Assembly: GCF_900176535.1 (NCBI RefSeq)
Contig: NZ_FWXT01000004.1
Coordinates: 372,001-436,000 of the forward strand
Direction: 5' to 3'
Source: Pedobacter africanus
GTDB taxonomy: Bacteria > Bacteroidota > Bacteroidia > Sphingobacteriales > Sphingobacteriaceae
Length of the DNA: 64,000 nt
Made by a program: the position numbers and the translations under genes. The notes under the pieces were generated by a model. That model was not told the DNA's origin, searched no databases, and saw only the letters and a program-made list of their open reading frames with translations. Shown here one piece after another: positions 26,638 to 33,751 of this stretch. Numbering within the stretch: the stretch's first letter is position 1; every line of letters starts with the position of its first letter.

Positions 26638-29600
26638 TTGAAAAAAGCATTAAAAATTACGGGAATAAGCTTTGGCGTTTTATTGCTGATGTTATTCACG
26701 GCCCCATATTTATTTAAGGAAACCATTTCAAGGGAAGTCCAGCAATCCATCAATAAAAGTATTCGGGGTGAAATTAAGTTCAGTGGTGTGGGGCTGTCTT
26801 TTTTCAGTCATTTCCCATCGCTTACACTTAACCTGAGTGATTTTTTGCTGAAAGGCGCTGCGCCGTTTGAAAGAGATACCCTGTTGTATAGTAAATCGCT
26901 TGCATTCAGGGTAAACCTGGCCAGTATTTTCTCCGATAAAATAAAAATAGACCAGGTATACCTGGATGAGTCGGTGATCAATATTGAGGTTGATAAAAAA
27001 GGGAATGCCAATTATGATGTTTATGAAAGTAAAGAGAAAGCTACCACCCAAGCCGATACTGCTGCTACTGCCATAAAGATAGAAGGTATTTTTATCAATA
27101 AAAGCAAGCTGATTTATAACGACCATTCCGTTCCGATGCTGATCAGTGCCAGGGACTTGAACTATTCGGGCAAGGGAGATCTGAGCAAGGCCATATTCGA
27201 CCTGAGCAGTAGAGCGGAGATTGGCTCACTGGATGTTTATTATAACAATGAGCCCTATCTGTTAAATAAAAAGATCAATGCCAGGCTGGTTACCAAGATC
27301 AATACCAACTCGCTGGACCTGATGTTTGATGAAAATGACCTGAAGATCAATTCTCTGCCCATTCATTTTGTGGGCAGATTTTCCTTTATAGAAGGAGGGT
27401 ACGACATCAAGTTCAGAACAAAGGCGAAGGAAACCGATCTGCACAATATATTTACGGCGCTACCCCCTGCAATTGCAGAGCGGATGGAAAAGACAAACAT
27501 CAAGGGCTATGCAGAGATCAAGGCCTCTTTAATCGGGAAATACCTTGCGGGGCAGCACATTATGCCAACGCTGTCTTTTAACTTAAAGATAAGGGAGGGT
27601 GAGATTTCCAACCCTAAAGCTCCTGAGCCTATCAGCAAGCTGTACATTAACCTGCAGACCAAGCTCCCTTCTTTAAATCCGGATAGCCTGTACATCAACA
27701 TGGACAGCTTATACTTCAACATGGGAAAAGACTATGTAGGCGCCATGCTCAATTTAAGGGGTTTGAAAGAACCGGAGATTTACGTGAACAGCCGGGCCGA
27801 TATAGACCTGGAGAAATGGGCGAAGATTTTTAGTCTGGAACAGCTCAGGGGACGGTTTTTAATGAACCTGCATGGTGAAGGTAAGTACACCAGAAAGGTA
27901 GTTCGGAGCGGCATCAGGCAGGTAGATACCGTAATTGCTACCGTTCCTGTATTTAAATTAACTTCCAGCTTAAGCAATGGATATTTTAAATATGCGTCAC
28001 TTCCGGCAGCTATCGATAAAATTAATTTTAACATCAATGGCCATAACAAAGATGGCGATTACAGGCATACAGAATTTGAACTGAGCAACCTGAACATACA
28101 GGCGCTATCGAATTACATCAGGGGATTTGCAAAATTGAAAACCTCGGGCAATAGACCTATTGATGTGCAGCTGAACGGACTGCTGAACCTGGCAGAAATT
28201 AAGGAGTTTTATCCTTTAAAAGATCTGGAGCTGAATGGTAAGTTAAACCTGAACCTGAAAAGCAGGGGTGCTTACAACAAAAAGAAAAAGCAGTTTCCGG
28301 TTACCGAGGCGGCTATTCTGTTGAATGATGGCAGGATTAAAACTGCGCATTTTGACCAGGCCCTGGAGCGGATTATGATTGATGGGGTGCTCACCAACCG
28401 CGACGGCAGTTTAAAAAATACGGTAATGAACATTAAACCGGTGTCCTTTGAAATGGGCGGACAACCTTTTCAATTGCGTGCTGCGGTACAGAACCTGGAA
28501 AACATCAGTTACAAAATTACCTCTAAAGGCAGCGTTGATATTGGTAAGATGTACCGGATTTTTGCGGTCAAGGGTTACGATGTAAAGGGATCTGTTTTTA
28601 CGGATGTTTCATTTAGCGGCCGCCAGAGCGATGCGATGGCCGGAAGGTATCACAAACTGGACAACAGGGGTAGGGTAGTGATTAAGGAAATGACCTTTAA
28701 TTCAGACCTTTTCCCGAAATCCTTCCTGGTAAAAAACGGGGTGTTTTCCTTCAAACAGGATAAAATGAAGTTTGAGCAGTTTAGGGGCAGCTATGGGCAG
28801 TCTGACTTCAGCATGGAAGGTTTTCTCGGAAATGTGGTGAACTATGTGCTTTTGGATAAAGCCAAACTTACCGGTACTTTTAACCTGAAAAGCGGAAAGC
28901 TCTATGCAGATGAATTAATGGCTTATAATGATGCTGCGCCAGTATCGGCTTCAAAAGGCAGTGCTGCTGCCAGTGGGGTAATTATCATTCCTGATAATTT
29001 AAATGTAAGTTTAACTGCAGACGCAGGTTCAGTGTATTACAATGGCTTGGTCATAAAAAATGCAAAGGGTAGGGTTACACTTAACAATGGGACGCTGGAA
29101 TTGAACCAAACGCAGTTTAACCTGATTGATGCTGCGGTGAGCATGGACGCTAAATACAAAAGCCTGAGCCCTGTTGCAGCTGCATTTGATTACCATATAC
29201 AGGCGAAGGAATTCGATATTGCAAAGGCCTATAAGGAGATTAAGCTGTTCAGGGACATGGCTACCTCGGCTGCCAAAGTTAAAGGAGTAATAGGCCTGGA
29301 TTACCAGCTTTCGGGTAAACTGAACAAAGATATGATGCCGGTATATCCGTCTTTAAAAGGGGAAGGCATACTTTCTGTGAAAAAGGTAAGCCTGATGGGC
29401 TTTAAGCTGATGAATGCGGTAAGCAAGGCGACCAGGCGCGACAGTCTGAGCAATCCTGATGTCTCGGAAGTACAGATTAAAAGTAAGATAGCCAATAACG
29501 TCATCAGTATAGAGCGGTTTAAAATGCGTGTAGCCGGTTTCAGGCCACGTTTTGAAGGACAAGTAAGTTTTGACGGGCGTTTGAACATGAGTGGCCGTTT

Positions 29601-29721
29601 GGGTCTGCCGCCATTTGGTATATTGGGTATCCCTTTAAGCATTACCGGTACACAGGAGAATCCAAAAGTGGCCCTTAAGCGGAACAAAGAGGGGAAGCTG
29701 GAAGAAACATCGGAGGAGTAA
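26638..29721 (+). CDS. AsmA-like family protein, TTG start
   Basis: A 1027-residue protein with one N-terminal membrane helix (ITGISFGVLLLMLFTAPYLF) and a long periplasmic region with the AsmA N-terminal pattern (IKFSGVGLSFFSHFPSLTLNLSDFLLKG, about residues 44-75) and a C-terminal AsmA_2-type segment (GQVSFDGRLNMSGRLGLPPFGILGIPLSITGTQENPKVAL). Such proteins form long beta-groove bridges and are implicated in lipid traffic to the outer membrane. The start must be TTG at 26638: the next ATG is inside the membrane helix. Very common in Bacteroidota; the cargo is unknown. Confidence 0.85.
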   Translation: MKKALKITGISFGVLLLMLFTAPYLFKETISREVQQSINKSIRGEIKFSGVGLSFFSHFPSLTLNLSDFLLKGAAPFERDTLLYSKSLAFRVNLASIFSDKIKIDQVYLDESVINIEVDKKGNANYDVYESKEKATTQADTAATAIKIEGIFINKSKLIYNDHSVPMLISARDLNYSGKGDLSKAIFDLSSRAEIGSLDVYYNNEPYLLNKKINARLVTKINTNSLDLMFDENDLKINSLPIHFVGRFSFIEGGYDIKFRTKAKETDLHNIFTALPPAIAERMEKTNIKGYAEIKASLIGKYLAGQHIMPTLSFNLKIREGEISNPKAPEPISKLYINLQTKLPSLNPDSLYINMDSLYFNMGKDYVGAMLNLRGLKEPEIYVNSRADIDLEKWAKIFSLEQLRGRFLMNLHGEGKYTRKVVRSGIRQVDTVIATVPVFKLTSSLSNGYFKYASLPAAIDKINFNINGHNKDGDYRHTEFELSNLNIQALSNYIRGFAKLKTSGNRPIDVQLNGLLNLAEIKEFYPLKDLELNGKLNLNLKSRGAYNKKKKQFPVTEAAILLNDGRIKTAHFDQALERIMIDGVLTNRDGSLKNTVMNIKPVSFEMGGQPFQLRAAVQNLENISYKITSKGSVDIGKMYRIFAVKGYDVKGSVFTDVSFSGRQSDAMAGRYHKLDNRGRVVIKEMTFNSDLFPKSFLVKNGVFSFKQDKMKFEQFRGSYGQSDFSMEGFLGNVVNYVLLDKAKLTGTFNLKSGKLYADELMAYNDAAPVSASKGSAAASGVIIIPDNLNVSLTADAGSVYYNGLVIKNAKGRVTLNNGTLELNQTQFNLIDAAVSMDAKYKSLSPVAAAFDYHIQAKEFDIAKAYKEIKLFRDMATSAAKVKGVIGLDYQLSGKLNKDMMPVYPSLKGEGILSVKKVSLMGFKLMNAVSKATRRDSLSNPDVSEVQIKSKIANNVISIERFKMRVAGFRPRFEGQVSFDGRLNMSGRLGLPPFGILGIPLSITGTQENPKVALKRNKEGKLEETSEE

Positions 29722-29727
29722 TCCCGG

Positions 29728-30216
29728 TTAAATCGTTTTTCTTCCTATAAACGGGCCATTGCCCAATAAAAATTGAATTGCTTTTTCAATATTCTGGTTT
29801 CTGCTTTTCTCGGTTTTTAAGCTGGAAATGTATCTTACAATCTCTTTTTGCAGGGAAGGGCTGAGCTGCTCAAATTTAGATTTGGCTGCTGAATTTTCTT
29901 TTAATGCCTTAATTAATCCAGGATGAGGTGTAATTGTTTTGTCGGAAGGATCAAATTTAATGGTCACTTTGATAGTTTCTCCGATACGCTTGGGAGAATC
30001 TTTAAGCATTGTGGTATTGATGTAAAGTCGCCAAAGTCCGTTATACCTTAAAAGCGTTTGCTGGTATGGTAAGCCGTTTATGGTTCCGGCTACAGGAATG
30101 GGACCTTTATTTTTTCCAGCCTGATCAAAAATTTCGGCTAGAGTAACTTCAGGAACCTGGACGTAGGGATTGATCCCAATTATTTCCAGCGTGGCCTGGA
30201 AAGCAAGACTTTTCAT
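29728..30216 (-). CDS. DUF1905 / YdeI (OmdA-like) protein
   Basis: A 162-residue soluble protein with an N-terminal DUF1905 domain (FQATLEIIGINPYVQVPEVTLAEIF, then PVAGTINGLPYQQTLLRYNGLWRLYI, about residues 5-90) and a C-terminal YdeI/OmdA bacteriocin-protection helix set (LKENSAAKSKFEQLSPSLQKEIVRYISSLKTEKSRNQNIEKAI). The pairing is common in Bacteroidota and soil bacteria, with no established biochemical role. It is convergent with the AsmA-like gene, six bases away. Confidence 0.8.
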   Translation of the reverse strand: MKSLAFQATLEIIGINPYVQVPEVTLAEIFDQAGKNKGPIPVAGTINGLPYQQTLLRYNGLWRLYINTTMLKDSPKRIGETIKVTIKFDPSDKTITPHPGLIKALKENSAAKSKFEQLSPSLQKEIVRYISSLKTEKSRNQNIEKAIQFLLGNGPFIGRKTI

Positions 30217-30336
30217 TTTTTGTTTTGAGGATATCTGGTTTAAAGATAAAGAAACTTGGCAATACCGGAAATTCAGACTCGGCGCTGCTGAACAATTAAT
30301 TTGTACATTCGTGCATATAATGTGAGCAACCTGGAA

Positions 30337-30951
30337 ATGAAGAAATACTTAAAACACATTCCAATTCTATTAATTTACAGCCGCTTGTTGTTTAGTGTGC
30401 TGATTTTATTGCTGAGTTTTATACAGCCGGAGCATTTCAGGCCAATTATCAATATGTTGCTAATAACCGGCTTAATTACCGATGTTTTTGATGGGATCAT
30501 TGCCCGAAAATTAAATGTTTCTACGGTTAAACTTCGCCGTATGGATTCATTCATAGACCAGGTTTTCTGGTTAAGTGCATTGACTGCTGCCTATGTAATT
30601 TGTAGCGATTTTTTCAAAGAAAATGGACTCCTGTTGCTTACCTTGTTGGGTGCAGAGGCGCTGACGTATATAGTAAGTTACCTGAAATTCAGAAAAGAAG
30701 TGGCTACACATGCCATTGCTTCAAAGATCTGGACACTGACTATTCTTGCTACACTGGTGCAGCTTATGGCTACCTGTGATTCCGGCTGGCTGTTTATGAC
30801 TTGTTTTTATCTCGGAATGATTACCAGAATGGAGATTATTGCCATTCTCTTTATCATCAGGAAATGGGAAAATGATGTGCCAAGCCTTTATCATGCGGTA
30901 ATGATCCGAAAGGGGAAGCCGATTAAAAGGAATAAATTATTTAATGGCTAA
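30337..30951 (+). CDS. CDP-alcohol phosphatidyltransferase family protein
   Basis: About 204 residues from the ATG at 30337, with five or six membrane helices. The family signature DG(x)2AR(x)8G(x)3D(x)3D appears as DVFDGIIARKLNVSTVKLRRMD then SFID. All four metal-binding aspartates are present, but the conserved Gly is Leu. These enzymes swap CMP of a CDP-alcohol for another alcohol in phospholipid synthesis. The substrate is unclear. The Gly change and the isolated location suggest a divergent member rather than PgsA or PssA. Confidence 0.8.
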   Translation: MKKYLKHIPILLIYSRLLFSVLILLLSFIQPEHFRPIINMLLITGLITDVFDGIIARKLNVSTVKLRRMDSFIDQVFWLSALTAAYVICSDFFKENGLLLLTLLGAEALTYIVSYLKFRKEVATHAIASKIWTLTILATLVQLMATCDSGWLFMTCFYLGMITRMEIIAILFIIRKWENDVPSLYHAVMIRKGKPIKRNKLFNG

Positions 30952-30960
30952 GGAAGAGTA

Positions 30961-30984
30961 ATCATCCGATCTTTGCCGGATGAT
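30961..30984. terminator. Hairpin after the CDP-alcohol transferase gene
   Basis: ATCATCCG and CGGATGAT form an eight-base perfect stem with an eight-base loop, ten bases after the stop codon. The following sequence is TTAAAAAAA rather than a T run, so intrinsic termination on the plus strand is uncertain. Confidence 0.35.
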
Positions 30985-31002
30985 TAAAAAAAGCAAAACC
31001 CG

Positions 31003-31380
31003 TAAGAAATAATAAAAGTTTCATTTCTTAACTTAAGTGAAGGAGTGATGGGATCCCGCCAATCTAAATTAAAAAGATCAAGGTTTGCTTACCCGCTAGG
31101 TATCCCATGGGGAAAATCATTTGATGCACCGGGAGAAAACTATCCCGGACGTGTACGCCAAAATGTAATTGGATTGGCATACAATCTATAAAAACAAATA
31201 CGCCACAATCTTTTGAAGATAAAGAAAGTAAATGGGCTAAATATTTTGGTTTTGAACCCGGACTTCATTTTGGGTTTGATTTTTAGCAATCTAACTGACA
31301 ATTTAAACATTTTCACAACACCAGTTGGCAAGCGTTATAACCCTTGGAATGGCTTGTTCTTAGGTGTTTATGATAAAAAA
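31003..31380 (+). pseudogene. Decayed gene in three reading frames, unidentified
   Basis: This stretch between the CDP-alcohol transferase and tmRNA carries three abutting protein-like segments in shifted frames. Segment A (to the TAA at 31189-31191) reads SRFAYPLGIPWGKSFDAPGE and on to QNVIGLAYNL. Segment B (to the TAG at 31284-31286) reads TPQSFEDKESKWAKYFGFEP then GLHFGFDF. Segment C starts around 31282 with SNLTDNLNIFTTPVGKRYNP then WNGLFLGVYDKKNP. Read in order they make one plausible product of about 120 residues interrupted by frameshifts, the second next to a run of five Ts. I do not recognise the family. The position just beyond the tmRNA 3' end fits debris from a past integration. 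Confidence 0.45.
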
Positions 31381-31410
31381 AACCCTGAAAATAAATACTT
31401 TTCAGGGTTT
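31375..31410 (-). terminator. Rho-independent terminator of tmRNA
   Basis: On the minus strand AAACCCTGAAAA, a seven-base loop and TTTTCAGGGTTT form a 12-bp stem followed by a T run, immediately after the tmRNA 3' end. Confidence 0.85.
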
Positions 31411-31412
31411 CG

Positions 31413-31776
31413 TGGACTCGAAGGGAGTCGAACCCTTGTCCAGTTGTGCGATAAATTATGCCTTCTACATGCTTATTTTCCAATTATTTGTAGGGATCTG
31501 GCGGGCTGGAAACCGACCTAACCTTTCACCTTAGGTGCTTTATCTCGCAACTGTACCGCACCTTACAGTTGCCAGCGTTGTTATTTCGATGTCCCATATT
31601 CTAACCTAACATCGCAGCAGTTAGAGGGACAAAAGCTAGGCTAATTCTAAATTAGGCAGCTAAGGCGTAGTTATTTTCGCCAATTATAGTGTGAACGTTC
31701 TCTTTTAAGTGCTCTCCGTACAACGCACTGCATGCTTACATACCCAGCGTCACCCTGTCAAATCCAGAACGAGCCC
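31413..31776 (-). ncRNA. ssrA: tmRNA (transfer-messenger RNA)
   Basis: A one-piece tmRNA of about 364 nt, which rescues stalled ribosomes. The 5' GGGCTCG pairs with CGAGTCC near the 3' end (one G-U pair) as the tRNA-like acceptor stem, and GGTTCGACTCCC is the T arm. The tag reading frame is GGC GAA AAT AAC TAC GCC TTA GCT GCC TAA, giving GENNYALAA, the tag form known from Bacteroidota. Repeated stem-forming segments downstream fit the pseudoknots. CCA is not encoded after the discriminator A, so it must be added enzymatically. Confidence 0.95.
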
Positions 31777-31781
31777 ATTAG

Positions 31782-31835
31782 TATGCTGATGTTCAGGGAT
31801 TAAACTTTTCCTTGTTCCATCAGCATACAAAGATA
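31782..31835 (-). promoter_or_regulatory. tmRNA promoter and 5' leader hairpin
   Basis: TATCTTTG on the minus strand at 31828-31835 matches the Bacteroidota -7 element. Just downstream, TATGCTGATG (31818-31827) and CATCAGCATA (31782-31791) form a perfect 10-bp stem that ends five bases before the mature 5' end. This hairpin may guide 5' processing of the tmRNA precursor. Confidence 0.55.
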
Positions 31836-31841
31836 CGAAAA

Positions 31842-33044
31842 TTATGCCATTTTACGGCCAGGATATTGTTGCAAAGCAATATTCAGGCAATCCATAGCCT
31901 TATTAAGGTCTGCTGTGTTTAATACATAAGCCATTCTGACTTCATTTTTTCCTGAACCTTCGGTTGAGTAAAAGCCTGTGGCAGGTGCCATCATTACAGT
32001 TTCGCCATTGCTGCTGAAGCTCTCCAGCATCCATTGACAGAACTGATCAGCATCATCAATAGGCAGTTTGGCAACTACATAAAATGCGCCGCCCGGGTTA
32101 GGGCAAAATACACCTTCCATGGCATTTAGTCTTTGTACAAGGGTATCTCTGCGTAAAGTATATTCTTTATTCACCTCTTCAAAATAGCTGTCTGGTGTAT
32201 CTACAGCAGCAGCCCCGGCAATCTGCTCTACCATTCCCGGACTCAACCTTGCCTGTGCAAATTTTAAACCTGCCTGTATCACCTCCTTGTTTTTGGTGAT
32301 CATGCAACCCAGCCTGGCACCACAGGCGCTGTATCTTTTAGAAACGGTATCCATTACCACCACGTGCTGCTCTAAACCTTCCAGGTGTGCAGGTGAAATG
32401 AACTCACGGCCATCATAGCAAAATTCACGATAGGCTTCGTCCGAGAACAGGAACAGGTCATATTTTAAACAAAGTGCCTTTAAGGCCTCCAGCTCTTCTC
32501 TTGAATACAGGTAACCGGTTGGGTTGTTCGGGTTGCAGATGATGATGGCCTTTGTTTTTTCGGTGATCAGCTTTTCGAACTCTGCAACAGGAGGTAAGGC
32601 AAAACCATTTTCTATATGAGAAAGTATAGGTTTAACCACCACATTGCTCATACAGGCAAAGCCATTGTAGTTTGCATAAAAAGGCTCAGGGATAATGATT
32701 TCATCACCTTCATTTACACAGGTTTGCATGGCTATGGTGATGGCTTCTGAACCACCTACGGTAACCAATATATCTGCAGGAGTAATGTTATAGCCTAGTT
32801 TGTTGTAATATTCTGCCAGCTTGCTGCGGTAGCTTAAAGTACCTTCCGACGGGGTGTAGGCCCATACGTTAAAGTCTATATTTTTAATGGCATTCAGCAT
32901 TCCTTCCGGGGTAGCGATGTCTGGCTGCCCGATGTTTAAATGGTACACTTTTTTACCCTCCCTTTTTGCCTGGTCGGCATAAGGAGTTAGTTTTCTTATT
33001 GGTGAAGCGGGCATTTGAAGCCCCTTTTCCGAGATATTAGGCAT
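31842..33044 (-). CDS. Class I pyridoxal-phosphate aminotransferase (aspartate aminotransferase-like)
   Basis: A 400-residue fold-type I aminotransferase. The motif SKRYSACGARLG carries the Schiff-base lysine, NPNNPTGYLYSREEL and SDEAYREF bind the cofactor, and R in the C-terminal VRMAYVLN is the likely substrate carboxylate contact. It most resembles class Ib aspartate/prephenate aminotransferases. With no tyrA or hisC nearby, a role in aromatic amino acid synthesis is possible but not shown. It has its own -7 element at 33093-33100. Confidence 0.9.
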   Translation of the reverse strand: MPNISEKGLQMPASPIRKLTPYADQAKREGKKVYHLNIGQPDIATPEGMLNAIKNIDFNVWAYTPSEGTLSYRSKLAEYYNKLGYNITPADILVTVGGSEAITIAMQTCVNEGDEIIIPEPFYANYNGFACMSNVVVKPILSHIENGFALPPVAEFEKLITEKTKAIIICNPNNPTGYLYSREELEALKALCLKYDLFLFSDEAYREFCYDGREFISPAHLEGLEQHVVVMDTVSKRYSACGARLGCMITKNKEVIQAGLKFAQARLSPGMVEQIAGAAAVDTPDSYFEEVNKEYTLRRDTLVQRLNAMEGVFCPNPGGAFYVVAKLPIDDADQFCQWMLESFSSNGETVMMAPATGFYSTEGSGKNEVRMAYVLNTADLNKAMDCLNIALQQYPGRKMA

Positions 33045-33092
33045 GTTATAAATGCAAGAATGTGAATGAATAAGTTAGTTTTTCTATGGACA

Positions 33093-33100
33093 CAAAATTA
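33093..33100 (-). promoter_or_regulatory. -7 element (TAATTTTG) for the aminotransferase gene
   Basis: An exact TAnnTTTG match on the minus strand, 48 bases before the ATG at 33044 and directly after the terminator of the upstream gene. Confidence 0.45.
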
Positions 33101-33128
33101 AAAAACCTCGTTGATTAACGAGGTTTTT
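33101..33128 (-). terminator. Terminator of the DUF1573 gene
   Basis: AAAAACCTCGTT, loop of four, AACGAGGTTTTT: a 12-bp perfect stem with T tracts on both strands, between the DUF1573 gene and the aminotransferase gene. Confidence 0.85.
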
Positions 33129-33151
33129 AATCAAAATATCTTTCAGGTTCC

Positions 33152-33544
33152 CTATTTGCTGGCTGCAGCTACCGTTTCTCCTTTAATGTACAATACTTTG
33201 GTAGTGGTTTTAGCATTTGAAGTAATGGTAATGCTTTTGCTGAAAGGCAAAGCAGCACCCGTAGGGTTGTAGGTTACTTTAATTACACCTGCATCACCTT
33301 TTTTAATAGGTGTTTGGGTATATTCCGGAACTGTACAGCCGCAGGTAGTCTCTACCTTGGTAATGATCAGCGGCTGATCGCCAATGTTGGTGAATTTAAA
33401 CTCTACGCTTGCAGGCTTGTTCAGAGGAATTTTTCCAAAATCATAACTCTCCTTATCAAACTTAAACTCGGCAGGTTTTGACTGGGCGTTAACAGCAACA
33501 CTTAGTCCTAAAGTCAGGGTAAACAATAATAATAGCTTTTTCAT
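33152..33544 (-). CDS. DUF1573 secreted protein
   Basis: A 130-residue exported protein with a signal peptide (MKKLLLLFTLTLGLSVAVNA, cleaved before QSKP) and one DUF1573 domain of immunoglobulin-like ASPM/SPD-2/hydin fold: DKESYDFGKIPLNKPASVEFKFTNIGDQPLIITKVETTCGCTVPEY. The CGC pair is typical of the family. Small DUF1573 proteins are abundant in the Bacteroidota cell envelope, with no defined function. Confidence 0.88.
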   Translation of the reverse strand: MKKLLLLFTLTLGLSVAVNAQSKPAEFKFDKESYDFGKIPLNKPASVEFKFTNIGDQPLIITKVETTCGCTVPEYTQTPIKKGDAGVIKVTYNPTGAALPFSKSITITSNAKTTTKVLYIKGETVAAASK

Positions 33545-33579
33545 CAGTGTCTTTTTTTAATTCGTTGTGGACAAAAATC

Positions 33580-33587
33580 CAAATGTA
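33580..33587 (-). promoter_or_regulatory. -7 element (TACATTTG) for the DUF1573 gene
   Basis: An exact TAnnTTTG match on the minus strand, 35 bases before the ATG at 33544. It is identical to the -7 element of the aromatic operon promoter. Confidence 0.5.
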
Positions 33588-33724
33588 TTGATCAGTTCAA
33601 TAACAGCCTTGAATCTGTCCTATTGGATGGTTTATGAGCAAATTTAATCTTTAATTTGGTAAAACAAAAAGTATTCCAACATATAAATTAATCAACACTG
33701 TTAAGTCATACTTTAGATTTTGTG

Positions 33725-33732
33725 TATCTTTG
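33725..33732 (+). promoter_or_regulatory. -7 element (TATCTTTG) for the E1 gene
   Basis: TATCTTTG lies 19 bases before the chosen ATG at 33752 and overlaps the region of a longer in-frame GTG start at 33722, which argues against that longer start. Confidence 0.55.
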
Positions 33733-33751
33733 CCGTATAACTTTTTTGCTT

